A stretch of 64,000 nucleotides of DNA, taken from positions 62,001 to 126,000 of the forward strand of contig RDOB01000003.1 of the NCBI GenBank assembly GCA_011364965.1. Reading direction: 5' to 3'. Position 1 is the first letter of the stretch, and each line of letters begins with the position of its first letter. A model generated the notes under the pieces. It searched no databases. It was given only the letters and a program-made list of their open reading frames with translations, and had not been told where the DNA came from. Of the stretch, positions 26,530 to 35,906 are shown one piece after another. A program made the position numbers and the translations under genes. This stretch comes from Candidatus Heimdallarchaeota archaeon (GTDB lineage Archaea; Asgardarchaeota; Heimdallarchaeia; Hodarchaeales; Hodarchaeaceae).

Positions 26530-27334
26530 CATTTTATACAATTCACTTTTGAGAGTGAGTGCATTTTTACCCCAAGAAAAGCATTGGAGAATTATTCCAT
26601 TCCATTATTACTCTGCAGCGAAAAATATGGCTATAGATGAGGCGATATTCCGATTATATGACACATTCCACCTAGATACTATTCGTTTTTATGGTTGGAA
26701 ACCAAGTTCGGTGTCAATTGGAAAAAACCAACTTCTCTTAGAAGAAGTTGATCTTGAAAATCTAGCTAAACTGAGTTATCAATGTGTTAGGAGGATTTCG
26801 GGAGGAGGAGCTGTATTTCACGATGAACTGGGGGAATTAACCTATTCTATTGTAACAAGCTCGCGTTATTTAAAATCTAAAAATGTAGAGGGTAATTATT
26901 ATGAACTTGCAAACCTAGTCTTTAAACCTCTTGAAACTATAGGACTTAGTATTGATTATGATCAAATTCATTGTCCCTCCGTATTTATCGGAGGTAAGAA
27001 AATCTCAGGAAATGCTCAAGTAAGGCAGGGAGATAAAATCCTTCAACATGGTACAATCTTAATTGATATTCGTCCAGAGATCATGTATTCAGTATTACGA
27101 GTTCGTTCAGGTAGAACTCAGTCAAGTATGATTGCGTCGGTGTATCAAAATGTAACATCGATTGGTGAAAAATTAAATCAGGTTTTTACACCCAGGTCTC
27201 TAGCAGATTTTCTTATAACAAATTTGAAAACTTTAAAATTTAGGATAGCTACATTAACAGAAGAGGAATTACAGCTAGCAGTAGAGCTTCAAGAAGAAAA
27301 GTATGCAACGGACGAATGGACCTCATTAAAATGA
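26522..27334 (+). CDS. lplA: Lipoate-protein ligase A family protein
   Basis: Attaches lipoate (or octanoate) to the lysine of E2/GcvH domains through an acyl-AMP. Motifs are NMAIDEAIFRLY, the tryptophan in IRFYGWKPSSVSIGKNQ, RRISGGGAVFHDELGELTYSIV (the RRxxGGGxV(F/Y)HD ligase block) and GGKKISGNAQ, whose lysine is the catalytic one. At 270 residues it lacks the C-terminal accessory domain of the long bacterial enzyme; archaeal relatives such as that of Thermoplasma need a separate LplB. No lplB is next to it. TTG 26522 is the longest start; TTG 26549 or GTG 26555 are alternatives, since the family usually begins shortly before WRIIPF. Confidence 0.85.
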   Translation: MNSILYNSLLRVSAFLPQEKHWRIIPFHYYSAAKNMAIDEAIFRLYDTFHLDTIRFYGWKPSSVSIGKNQLLLEEVDLENLAKLSYQCVRRISGGGAVFHDELGELTYSIVTSSRYLKSKNVEGNYYELANLVFKPLETIGLSIDYDQIHCPSVFIGGKKISGNAQVRQGDKILQHGTILIDIRPEIMYSVLRVRSGRTQSSMIASVYQNVTSIGEKLNQVFTPRSLADFLITNLKTLKFRIATLTEEELQLAVELQEEKYATDEWTSLK

Positions 27335-27360
27335 ATTTACATAATTATTAACGTATTAGA

Positions 27361-28758
27361 TTAAAGTTTTTTCTCTAATTGATTTTTAAAATCCTCTACC
27401 AGAGTACGAGCAAACTGAATTAACTCGGTTTGAACTTCTTCTCTAGCCTGTGGATCAAATACTTCGATGTTTAGAGTATGATTGTTTGTGCCAAGATAGT
27501 AATGTAACCAAGCATTATTTTTTGAAATTAGCTTAATTCCGATATATGTATCAATAGCAGAGTAATCTTCTGGAGGATTGTTTAAGGTCTTTGTAAAAAA
27601 GTGAAGCATCTCTTCTTCTCGAAGAGTCACCTCTGCGATCCTTTGAGGAAATATTTGATGATTTCTATAGAGTTCTGTTGATTTTATGTTTTGTTTCGCT
27701 AGTTGTGCTAATACTGTCAATGCGGCCACCATTCCATCTGAACCAGGGGAAAATAGTGGATAGACGAACAATCCAGTGTCATTAAATCCATAAATTGCCC
27801 GATTTTCAAGAACTGCTCTTGCTAAACTTCCAGGTTCTCCATGTTTTGAAAAAATTATATTTTTATTAAGACCATGATAAACAGAAGGATGTACTGTAAC
27901 TCCTGCGACGACAGTTAAGTTAGGATCAGGATCATAGCGAGAATGTAAGCTAACAGAGGCAGTTTCCTCAGCAGTTCGAATACGTCCCTGACTGTCAATC
28001 ATGACAGCATGTCTTGCTTCAGCGTCAAGTGCAATTCCTAAATCAGAATGAGTCGCCACAACTGTTTCTCTTAATCTCACTAATGATTCAGGATTTGGCA
28101 AAAATGCTGGATTTCGAGGCCGGTGAGCATTTAAAGTGATTAATGAACAACCAAATTCACTTAGAAGATCAGGCATTATTAATGCGGAAGGGCCACAAGC
28201 ACAATCAATAACAACACGTAACCCTGCATTTATTAAAGGTTCTTTTGCATCTGCAAAATATCCTGCAAGTGCACTTTCATAAATCTTTATGGGGTCTGCT
28301 AAATTAATCCACCCAACTTCTTGGGACGAAACACGACGAAGTTGTTTCTGCTCAGCTATTTTAATTATTTCTTCTACCTTTGCAACGGGATACTCAATTC
28401 CATTTGAATCAAATAATTTGATTGAAACCATTCCAGCCAAATTATGGCTCCTAGTGGCCATTAATCCTGCATCAGCTCCAAATTTCCGAACAGAAAACTG
28501 TAGAACACTTGTTGGGACAGCATGCAGATCAATTAGTTCTATACCTGCTCCTAATAATCCACCAGAAAAAGAACGCTTCAGCATTCGAGAATCACGTCGA
28601 TAATCTCTTCCTGCCATTACTACAGATTTTTTGTCTAATTGTGTCCCCATTGCACCCCCAAGAAGAGCAGCGAGTTCTGGTGTTAATTCAGTGTTCGAGA
28701 ATCCCATAATCCTCCCCCATTTTTTGAATCTTTTTAAATATGACTCTTCATCACTCAT
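27361..28758 (-). CDS. Phosphomannomutase-family protein with degenerate catalytic motifs
   Basis: A 465-residue protein with the four-domain phosphohexomutase layout, but the active site is altered. The phosphoserine loop reads MATRSHNLAG (100-109) where active enzymes have TASHNP. The metal-binding loop, normally DGDADR, is ALDAEARHA (residues 243-251; the second and third aspartates are replaced by E and R). The sugar loop, normally GExSGH, is GFNDTG (324-329). The N-terminal GRDYRRDS and DLGIALD frames still match. It is likely inactive or of changed activity. It lies 46 bases downstream of a nucleotidyltransferase gene, as in a split version of the nucleotidyltransferase-mutase fusions known from some bacteria, so a regulatory role in nucleotide-sugar synthesis is inferred. 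Confidence 0.82.
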   Translation of the reverse strand: MSDEESYLKRFKKWGRIMGFSNTELTPELAALLGGAMGTQLDKKSVVMAGRDYRRDSRMLKRSFSGGLLGAGIELIDLHAVPTSVLQFSVRKFGADAGLMATRSHNLAGMVSIKLFDSNGIEYPVAKVEEIIKIAEQKQLRRVSSQEVGWINLADPIKIYESALAGYFADAKEPLINAGLRVVIDCACGPSALIMPDLLSEFGCSLITLNAHRPRNPAFLPNPESLVRLRETVVATHSDLGIALDAEARHAVMIDSQGRIRTAEETASVSLHSRYDPDPNLTVVAGVTVHPSVYHGLNKNIIFSKHGEPGSLARAVLENRAIYGFNDTGLFVYPLFSPGSDGMVAALTVLAQLAKQNIKSTELYRNHQIFPQRIAEVTLREEEMLHFFTKTLNNPPEDYSAIDTYIGIKLISKNNAWLHYYLGTNNHTLNIEVFDPQAREEVQTELIQFARTLVEDFKNQLEKKL

Positions 28759-28804
28759 TAACGTTCACATTATCCTAATTTGGCTCATCATAAATCTTTC
28801 TGCA

Positions 28805-29965
28805 TCATAAACCATTAATTTTTTCCAAAATTTGATTAGTTTCTGTAATTAATTCCTTTTGAAACTTTAAATTAGGTCCGATGACGGTTCCAGTTGCTAA
28901 TATAGAATTATCGGGAATGAGAACATTATTACATATAATTGTGTCATCAATTGACACGTTTTTTCCTATTTCAACATCATTCCATATAACAGAGCCATTT
29001 ATGGATGTATTATCTCCGATGTTCACATTATCACCTATAACACTGAGACCTGATATAATAGCGGAATTACCAATAACTAAACTTTGGCCAATAGCTGCAG
29101 GAGGGTGAATCTGACTTGAAGAAGGAACTTGGGGCTTTCCTCCATTCCACCAAATACCATTCTCTTCCCAAGTAGCTTTGGGAAAATATGGAAACGACCA
29201 TCTCCGCAGTACATCCCGATTAGTGTACAAATAAGTTTGTGGATTCCCTGCATCCATCCAATAATAATCTGTTCTCGCATATCCATATATTCCATATTCT
29301 CTTGCAAGATACGGAAATACGTGTTTGCCAAAATCCATTAGATCATTTAATCTATCGAGAATTTCTAATACTCTATGTCTAAATGCATAAATACCTGTAT
29401 TAACCAGATTAGATTGAAGACGTATCGTTTCTTTTGAAGAAAAGGTCAAGGTTGCTAATCCTAATTCTTGAGGGTGCGGTTTTTCAAGAAAAAGTAGAAT
29501 TTGGGAATTTTGATTCAGAATAATTACTCCAAACGCCCGGGGATGAGGAACATCTTTTAACGTTATACTTGCTATTCCTTTCTTTTCTTGGTGGAATGAC
29601 ATGAAATCCTTTAAGGAGATATTAGTTATTATATCCGCCATCGAAACAATAAAATTATCGGTATCTATATAATTTGCAGCTTTCCTAACAGCATCTGCTG
29701 TGTCTAGTGGATCAACATGAGGTATTACAATATCAAGCTCTTTAAAATGGTCAATTTGATCGAAATACTTCCTTATTTCTTCTTCCAAATATTTTGTAAT
29801 AATAACAATTTTTCCCCTAATCCCTGCTCTCTCTAGAAGTTCCAAATTATAATCTATCATAGGTTTATTAGCAACAGGAACCAATGGCTTTGGACATTCT
29901 GTAGTTAAAGGACTCAGTCGAGAACCTACACCTCCAGCTAGTACGACTGCACTCCATTCTTCCAT
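28805..29965 (-). CDS. Sugar-phosphate nucleotidyltransferase (mannose-1-phosphate guanylyltransferase-like) with left-handed beta-helix
   Basis: Makes an NDP-sugar from NTP and a sugar-1-phosphate. The N-terminal signature is VVLAGGVGSRLSPLTTECPK (7-26) with PLVPVANKPMI following, typical of GMP-/UMP-type pyrophosphorylases. The metal aspartate fits VSMADIITN. The C-terminal quarter (about 290-355) is a hexapeptide left-handed helix with repeats such as IGDNVNIGDNTSING, VIWNDVEIGKNVSI and ICNNVLIPD. At 386 residues it is the full length of GMPP/GalU-type enzymes with such a domain. It probably forms an operon with the motif-degenerate mutase gene downstream; the two likely serve surface glycan or glycolipid synthesis. 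Confidence 0.9.
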   Translation of the reverse strand: MEEWSAVVLAGGVGSRLSPLTTECPKPLVPVANKPMIDYNLELLERAGIRGKIVIITKYLEEEIRKYFDQIDHFKELDIVIPHVDPLDTADAVRKAANYIDTDNFIVSMADIITNISLKDFMSFHQEKKGIASITLKDVPHPRAFGVIILNQNSQILLFLEKPHPQELGLATLTFSSKETIRLQSNLVNTGIYAFRHRVLEILDRLNDLMDFGKHVFPYLAREYGIYGYARTDYYWMDAGNPQTYLYTNRDVLRRWSFPYFPKATWEENGIWWNGGKPQVPSSSQIHPPAAIGQSLVIGNSAIISGLSVIGDNVNIGDNTSINGSVIWNDVEIGKNVSIDDTIICNNVLIPDNSILATGTVIGPNLKFQKELITETNQILEKINGL

Positions 29966-30251
29966 AACTACCGTAACACCTTTGTTAGAATAGCCTCTAT
30001 GTAGAAATTCAGATTACTATACTTAACCATCTAGTCAATTAAGAATTTATCCCTTTAAGAAGGATTACTGCACGATCTGCAGATTGGATAAATTGAAAAA
30101 GATTAATAGTTTTAAGGCTTAATAAGAAAAAAATAATGTCTAAAGGTTATGAAAAGTCGAATAATTTGCAAGTTCTGAGTCTGTAATATACAGACAAATA
30201 TCAAAACGAAATAATTTTAATAAGAAGATCTGCATATACGATAAAGAGATT

Positions 30252-30261
30252 TTTTATATAA
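30252..30261 (+). promoter_or_regulatory. TATA-like box for the coiled-coil/winged-helix gene
   Basis: A ttttatata run at 30252-30261 lies about 27-36 bases before ATG 30288, so the transcript may be nearly leaderless. The rest of the 322-base gap (29966-30287) has no coding signal and should also carry the promoter of the nucleotidyltransferase gene on the other strand. Confidence 0.4.
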
Positions 30262-30287
30262 GGAAAATCAAACAAGGACGTCTAAGA

Positions 30288-31055
30288 ATGCCCGATTCAA
30301 ATCAGAATGAAGACAGTGTACCTTCTCATGACGAAGAGGATATAGAGCCAACTTCCACATCTATTACCAATGTAGAAAACGTTCAAAAACGCGACAAAGA
30401 CATTTTCGAGAAACAGATTGAAGTTTTAAAGATCGAATTTATGAATTACCAACGGAAAGCTGAGGCTGATAAGATAACTCTCGGATCACGCATTCAGATG
30501 CTTCAAGGTGAGCTAAGCGAAACAAAAAAGCTGTATCAAAGCGCTGAAGCAGCCTTGGAAAGCTACAAAAATATAATATCTACTCTAGAAGAAGAGATTG
30601 AAATCCTCAAATCAAATACTCAAAAAGCGGAGACTGAAAAAGTAGATTATCTAAGTCAAATTCGTAAGCTTCAGGATATAATTCAACAAACTGAATCAGA
30701 TATTGAGGATATTGAAGCTGGACATATCGAAATTCAGAATCAACTACGATCAGAAATCCAACGTCTCGAAGAACGTACTGGACAGATGAGTGAAGATCTA
30801 TCACGAGAAACAACGGGATCCTTAGCAAGAAATCAACACATCAGAACGATTTTAGAGGAAACAGAATTAGGAAAAATCACTCTATACATCGTCGATTATT
30901 TCGAAAATACCAAGAAAAGGACCTTAGCTCTTTCAACATTAGCATCTGAAGTCGGAATGACCCCAATTATTGTCCGATCACATATTAGAAATCTCCACGG
31001 ACTTGGGATATGTGAATTTAACGAAGTAACAAGAGAAATCCGTTTAACAAAATAA
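30288..31055 (+). CDS. Coiled-coil protein with C-terminal winged helix (unknown family)
   Basis: A 255-residue soluble protein. Residues 1-35 are acidic and disordered. Residues about 38-185 form a near-continuous coiled coil (DKDIFEKQIEVLKIEF, LEEEIEILKSNTQKAE and EIQNQLRSEIQRLEERTG), rich in glutamate, lysine and glutamine with heptads of I and L. Residues 190-255 look like a winged helix: LEETELGKITLYIVDYF, LSTLASEVGMTPIIVRSHIRNLHGLGI (helix-turn-helix) and EFNEVTREIRLTK (wing). An archaeal chromatin, scaffold or PCI-like role is conceivable. Its end is seven bases from the convergent arvC-like gene. Confidence 0.65.
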   Translation: MPDSNQNEDSVPSHDEEDIEPTSTSITNVENVQKRDKDIFEKQIEVLKIEFMNYQRKAEADKITLGSRIQMLQGELSETKKLYQSAEAALESYKNIISTLEEEIEILKSNTQKAETEKVDYLSQIRKLQDIIQQTESDIEDIEAGHIEIQNQLRSEIQRLEERTGQMSEDLSRETTGSLARNQHIRTILEETELGKITLYIVDYFENTKKRTLALSTLASEVGMTPIIVRSHIRNLHGLGICEFNEVTREIRLTK

Positions 31056-31062
31056 ATTTCAG

Positions 31063-31410
31063 TTACTTTTTCTTTTTGGAATCTAGTTGAATTGTAAATA
31101 CTCCCTCATTTCCCGCGATCATTGGAGTTTTCTGTTTCGAATTTTGAGGCAATAATTGTCCAACATTTATGTCATAAACTCCGATAGACCGCTCTCGAAC
31201 AGTAAGGAATTCCAAGTCCTCTTTTTGTGCATTCTTACGCAGACCAGACTGTGTCATGGGTTTCGTATAAGAAGAAACGATTCGAAATAAACGATGCCCG
31301 CATTGACATCCCCGAAAAACTTCCTGAGAAGTCTCGGGGCGCTTTCCACATTTTGCGCATTGATATTTAGCTAAATTTACTTCTTCATCTCCTAGATACG
31401 CCACAGGCAA
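31063..31410 (-). CDS. OapC/ArvC-like zinc-ribbon protein
   Basis: A 115-residue protein that begins with a zinc ribbon (YQCAKCGKRPETSQEVFRGCQCGHRLF) and continues with a short beta-rich segment ending EGVFTIQLDSKKKK. It is the third gene of the conserved archaeal set Era-like GTPase / DUF2073 / zinc ribbon, and lies nine bases after the DUF2073 gene. The set is archaeal-specific and its molecular job is not settled; ribosome or membrane-associated functions have been proposed for such genes. The call rests on the ribbon and on the company it keeps. Confidence 0.82.
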   Translation of the reverse strand: MPVAYLGDEEVNLAKYQCAKCGKRPETSQEVFRGCQCGHRLFRIVSSYTKPMTQSGLRKNAQKEDLEFLTVRERSIGVYDINVGQLLPQNSKQKTPMIAGNEGVFTIQLDSKKKK

Positions 31411-31419
31411 CCCTCGAAA

Positions 31420-31728
31420 CTATACTAAGGCTACGGATAGGTTATCATAGAATGGTGGCGCAATTACAGTCATTTTAACATCTTTCCGAGAGAATAATCC
31501 AGAGGAACGAAGGGGTGTGGGATTCAATATCTTATATCCAATAAAACTTCTATGATCAATTCGAGTCATAGTTTCAGAAATGAGTACGGCCTCTTCTTCA
31601 GGATTCAGACCACCTTCAAAAACTACAATACGCTCTCGTTGTAGCTTCGAGATGATCAGATCACACTTTTGAGATGGATCCATTTTTCTGGTGGTTGTTT
31701 CCGTTATAAAATCGATTTTTAATTCCAT
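31420..31728 (-). CDS. OapB/ArvB-like protein (DUF2073)
   Basis: A 102-residue protein of the DUF2073 family: LKIDFITETTTRKMDPSQK, IISKLQRERIVVFEGGLNPE, the family mark EEAVLISETMTRID and a strand with HRSFIGYKIL. ATG 31728 has a strong GGAGG seven bases upstream; the longer frame from 31767 begins inside the gene upstream. The stop of the Era-like gene (31740) lies 12 bases before this start, so the three genes are one operon. The gene order GTPase, DUF2073, zinc ribbon is that of most archaea. Confidence 0.85.
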   Translation of the reverse strand: MELKIDFITETTTRKMDPSQKCDLIISKLQRERIVVFEGGLNPEEEAVLISETMTRIDHRSFIGYKILNPTPLRSSGLFSRKDVKMTVIAPPFYDNLSVALV

Positions 31729-31739
31729 TTGAGGGCCTC

Positions 31740-32354
31740 CTACATACTCGCAATACTTAATATGCATCCATAGAGTTCGTTCATTCCTGTGCCATCTTTG
31801 GCTGAAATTGGAATTATATCAGTCTGAAAAGCTTCTCTCACCAACACAGGATCAGCGTTAGGTAAATCTGATTTATTAGCTGCAATGATTAACGGTATCT
31901 TTCGTGCTTCCAAATTTCCAAGCACAGTCCAGTTGACTTGATCAAAAGGGGCTTCTGATGAATCCACAACTACGATAGCTGCATCCATATTATCCAGTGA
32001 TTGAATCGCTTTAATAACACCTCGTGTAGCTTCTTTTGCTCGCTCAATACTTTGTTGCTTGCTTAAACCATGCGACTGAAACTCCCGATAATCAACTGTG
32101 GTTGCGATCCCTGGAGTATCAACGACTGTTAAGTCAAGACTTCCACTCTGGTCAGTAATAGTACAATGTTCCAATGCAACTACATCGCGTGTTTCATGAG
32201 GTATGGGACTCACAACACCTAAAGGAGTACCATTCCCACATTCAGAGGAGATCCGGTTTGCTAAGGTGGTTTTCCCAGCATTTGGGGCTCCAACAATTCC
32301 TATTGTCAAAGATGTCTTACGACTTCGCGCAAAAATTCTTGCTAAAATACCCAA
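31740..32354 (-). CDS. Era-like GTPase of the archaeal ArvABC/Oap cluster
   Basis: A TRAFAC-class GTPase of 204 residues. Motifs are P-loop GAPNAGKTT, the switch HETRDV, G3 DTPG in TVVDTPGIATT, G4 ANKSD, and G5 ISAKDG. TTG 32354 is preferred as start because a GGAGG lies nine bases upstream and the protein then begins MGILARIFARSRK, similar to the short basic lead of archaeal Era-like proteins; longer in-frame starts (ATG 32405, ATG 32519) would add unusual hydrophobic residues. It is the first gene of the operon with the DUF2073 and zinc-ribbon genes. Its role is unsettled. Confidence 0.87.
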   Translation of the reverse strand: MGILARIFARSRKTSLTIGIVGAPNAGKTTLANRISSECGNGTPLGVVSPIPHETRDVVALEHCTITDQSGSLDLTVVDTPGIATTVDYREFQSHGLSKQQSIERAKEATRGVIKAIQSLDNMDAAIVVVDSSEAPFDQVNWTVLGNLEARKIPLIIAANKSDLPNADPVLVREAFQTDIIPISAKDGTGMNELYGCILSIASM

Positions 32355-32586
32355 TCTATTTAGCCTCCAGTTACTTGTACTAAAGGTACATTTCGTAATT
32401 AACATAATTATAACTGCTGTTCTTGATATGAGATGATAGTATCGAGATATTATCAGGAGATTATGATAATACACTGGAATACGCAACATATATCCAATGA
32501 AAAAAGGAACAATCATCAAGATTCTCTTTGAAGTTGCCTCACAGGATAAAAATCCTGTTGGAATAAATTAATGAAATAAAATGTGT

Positions 32587-33948
32587 CTAAGTTTGCTTTG
32601 AAGTTTCCAAAATATAATCTAATGGATTTGGATAAATTAATTTATGGAGACTAGCAGATATAAACCTAATTGCTGCAATTCCTAATAGTAAAATAAATAA
32701 AACCGTATTAAATTCTGGTGTTTGATAATCAATATGCGAAAGCTGCAACCAAATATCCATAATTATTCCAGCTGATAATGATCCTATAAATGCGCTAAAT
32801 CCTTCCGCTGTTAATAGTATTGAATAATAACGCCCTTTTGTATCCTCAGTCGAACAATCTAATGAATAAGTAGCTATACTTGTTTCCTCTGCACCAAAAG
32901 CTAATCCTCCTGGTATATTCCCCAAGATAAGAAACCAAACATTACCCGTTACTAAGCCTGCAGCATAACCAAGAGGAACCACCGTATAGCCAAGACGAGA
33001 GATCAATAAAATAATTTTTTTGTTGTACTTATCTGCGAGTGTTCCTCCAATATTCTGACCAATTCCGCGTGGTAAATTAAAGATTGCCCACATAAGGGAA
33101 ACCATAAGCCAAGAATCTGCAACTTGAAGAGTTACAAAGGGAAATATGGGCCAAGCTGTTGACATAGCGAATTTAAAAAAGGTATCAATTGGAAGTAAAC
33201 GTTTAAAAGGTTTATTTCGTTGAACAAGAGTCATCCAGCTGGTACGGATCTCCTCACTAATCACAGTATGATTTTTTGCATCATATTTCTCCACTAATGT
33301 TAAAGAGATTACAATAGTAATCGCAAAGATCCCCGCACCAAGAAGGAAAGGAATGAAGAAAGCGCCTCTGCTAGCTTCATACAAAGCTGCATTTCTAGGA
33401 AAAGGAAATGGACTTAGATCCATAATGATTCCCAGAGCTAGAATCAAGAAAATTGAAGTTGTAGTCCCAAGAGAATTAATTCGGCCTATAAAAGAAGCCC
33501 GTGTTCTCTCAAAAGCATAATCCCCTAGAAATGCATTCCATGCAGGAATAATAGAGAAACCAACAGTGGTCATAATTATCGAGATAAGAACCAATTCAAA
33601 TGGGTTTCTTGAAAATGGTGCTAGAAATGTTGATATCATCAATGTAGATAAGCCAATGGTAATGACTAATTTTCGTCCTTTAAGATCAGCTAACCAGCCC
33701 CAAACTGATTGTAAAACGTTTGATCCCAAATTCCTAACTGAAGTAAGGATAGATTGTTCAAATGGAGAAGCTCCCAGAATAACTCCGAAATAGGATAAAA
33801 AAACAAACAAGGCAGATCGACCCCCCGCATAACCAATACTTGTGGCCCAAATGGATACCTTTTCTCTTCTCTCAGAGCTCTTACTTTGAGGATCTATTGG
33901 TTCAGAAAAATTCTCTAGCCTTATATCTGTATTTCTGTCTTCTTCCAT
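32587..33948 (-). CDS. Major facilitator superfamily transporter
   Basis: A 453-residue membrane protein with about twelve transmembrane helices in two halves. The loop between helices 2 and 3 carries WGWLADLKGRKLVI, the MFS signature (G-x-L-a-D-x-x-G-R-k/r), and its counterpart in the second half is GGTLADKYNKKII. The first 30 residues are acidic and cytoplasmic. The family includes exporters of drugs and metabolites, and no feature identifies the substrate. It stands alone between the Era-like operon and an ABC exporter operon. Confidence 0.87.
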   Translation of the reverse strand: MEEDRNTDIRLENFSEPIDPQSKSSERREKVSIWATSIGYAGGRSALFVFLSYFGVILGASPFEQSILTSVRNLGSNVLQSVWGWLADLKGRKLVITIGLSTLMISTFLAPFSRNPFELVLISIIMTTVGFSIIPAWNAFLGDYAFERTRASFIGRINSLGTTTSIFLILALGIIMDLSPFPFPRNAALYEASRGAFFIPFLLGAGIFAITIVISLTLVEKYDAKNHTVISEEIRTSWMTLVQRNKPFKRLLPIDTFFKFAMSTAWPIFPFVTLQVADSWLMVSLMWAIFNLPRGIGQNIGGTLADKYNKKIILLISRLGYTVVPLGYAAGLVTGNVWFLILGNIPGGLAFGAEETSIATYSLDCSTEDTKGRYYSILLTAEGFSAFIGSLSAGIIMDIWLQLSHIDYQTPEFNTVLFILLLGIAAIRFISASLHKLIYPNPLDYILETSKQT

Positions 33949-34133
33949 AATCTAAACTCGCAAAAAAGTCGTGTAGTTCCCTAATTCAAGATCATTTTTA
34001 TTGATGGATAATCTGGATAAAGAAAGAGGTATAGCTTAACTAAATTGAAGATTTTTTCTGTATTTATATTTCCTGCTCAACAAATTTTTACATTCTTACT
34101 CTTATAGGAAAGAAGAATCAATACAAAATTACT

Positions 34134-35906
34134 TTAAATTTCCTGTCCTGCAAATTGCTTTTCATATAGATTTGTAAAAATCCCTTTTTTGTTTAATAAC
34201 TCGTCAAAAGTCCCCATTTCCTTAATTTTCCCCTCTTCAATAACCAAAATTTGATCAACTGATCGAACGGTGCTTAATCGATGGGCAATAATTATGGCAG
34301 TTCGGTTTTGTAAAATATTTTGAAGACTTTCTTGAATAACAAGTTCTGTATGAGCATCTACTGATGATGTCGCCTCGTCCAATAGTAGAATTGATGGATC
34401 CGCAATAAGTGCCCTTGCAAAGCAGAGGAGCTGTCGTTCTCCAAAAGATAATCGTGATCCTCTTTCTCCCACTTGTGCATCTAAACCTAGTCGGCAAACA
34501 AAATCAAAAGCTCCAACTCTTAGAAGTGCTTTCTCGATTTGTTCTTCACTCGCGTCTGGATTACCATAAAGAAGATTCTCCCGAACCGTTCCTGAGAAAA
34601 GAAAACTAGATTGGGGAATAATAGAAAGCCATTTTCGATAGCTTGGAATATTATAGTCACGAATATCAACTCCATCAACCAAAATCTCTCCTTGATTAAA
34701 GTCATAGAAACGACAAAGCAGATTTGTGATTGTTGTTTTTCCCGCTCCTGTATGGCCGACTATAGCGAATGTAGCTTTAGCTGGAATAGTTAAATCAAAG
34801 TTTTTCAGTACAGGAGCTTGATCTGGAACATATGAAAAAGTTAAGTCCTTGAATTCGATGATACCCTGCATTTCAGATATCATTTTATCGCTTCTTGGTA
34901 TCACACTCGGTGTTCTATCTAAAATATCAAGAATTCTTTCTGTGGCTGCCATTGAAGAAAGTAAGTCATTGTAGAAATTAGACAACGTCATAATTGGTTG
35001 AGCGAGTCTACTCAAGTAAGATAGAAATGCGACTAATATGCCAACACTTAAAATTCCAGCTCCTATTGATATTCCTCCTACAGATAATACAACTGCTGTA
35101 CCCAAAGCGAGTATTGTATCCATGACAGGAAACATAATAGCAAATAGCATAAGAGCTTTAATACGAGCTTCATAATTATCCAAATTTAGAACTTTGAATT
35201 CATTTGACATAAATTCCTCGGCAGCGAACGCTTTTGAAACCTCAATTCCTGAAATAGCTTCTTGGTAATATCCAGTCACCTTTGCTAAAGCCCTCCTCGT
35301 ACGTTGCCACGCAGAGCGAGCCTTAATCCTGAAATAAACCACGAAAATTGCTAAAATAGGGAATATAATAAGAACAGTAAGAGCCAAAATGGGATTTAAG
35401 TAAAATAAAATGAAGAAGAGAGTTCCTAAAAACATGACATTAACAATCGCATCTATTATTCCTGTCGAAAGAAGATTCAATAACCGCTCAACATCATTCG
35501 TAACCCTAGAAATGATCCTACCTGCAGCCTCCTTATCGTAGAAATCCAAACTGAGCTCTTGTAACTTATAAAACGCATCAGTTCTTATCTGGGTGATAAG
35601 ACGAATGCCAGTAATCGTTGTATAGTAACTAGAAATTACATTTAAAGAAAAAGAAACCACTGAAATCACTAAATATGCTAGCGAGATAAGCTCCAAGCCT
35701 TCCAAGTTCTTAGGCAAGATATATTCATCTATTGCTACAGCTAATATGATAGGTTGGAGAATGGAAAGAATAGTGGAAAAAAACATGGTAATTAGGGCAG
35801 TAATGAAGATTCTAAAATGAGGTTTTGTGTATCCCATTAACCGCGTGAATAATTCCCAATCAGAGTATTCACGAGCCAAATAATCCTTTTTATCTTCATC
35901 ACTCAT
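34134..35906 (-). CDS. ABC exporter subunit, consensus-site partner of a heterodimer
   Basis: A 590-residue half-transporter: six transmembrane helices (about 30-310) fused to an ATPase. Walker A is GHTGAGKTT (384-392), Walker B ends in LLLDE with catalytic E511, and the switch histidine is H542 (AHRLST). The signature is LSFGE (486-490), a departure from LSGGQ. The partner at 35903-37711 has the opposite pattern, which is the arrangement of asymmetric heterodimeric exporters. Its ATG overlaps the upstream gene's stop by four bases (ATGA), so the two are translationally coupled. It probably exports lipids, peptides or drugs. Confidence 0.9.
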   Translation of the reverse strand: MSDEDKKDYLAREYSDWELFTRLMGYTKPHFRIFITALITMFFSTILSILQPIILAVAIDEYILPKNLEGLELISLAYLVISVVSFSLNVISSYYTTITGIRLITQIRTDAFYKLQELSLDFYDKEAAGRIISRVTNDVERLLNLLSTGIIDAIVNVMFLGTLFFILFYLNPILALTVLIIFPILAIFVVYFRIKARSAWQRTRRALAKVTGYYQEAISGIEVSKAFAAEEFMSNEFKVLNLDNYEARIKALMLFAIMFPVMDTILALGTAVVLSVGGISIGAGILSVGILVAFLSYLSRLAQPIMTLSNFYNDLLSSMAATERILDILDRTPSVIPRSDKMISEMQGIIEFKDLTFSYVPDQAPVLKNFDLTIPAKATFAIVGHTGAGKTTITNLLCRFYDFNQGEILVDGVDIRDYNIPSYRKWLSIIPQSSFLFSGTVRENLLYGNPDASEEQIEKALLRVGAFDFVCRLGLDAQVGERGSRLSFGERQLLCFARALIADPSILLLDEATSSVDAHTELVIQESLQNILQNRTAIIIAHRLSTVRSVDQILVIEEGKIKEMGTFDELLNKKGIFTNLYEKQFAGQEI

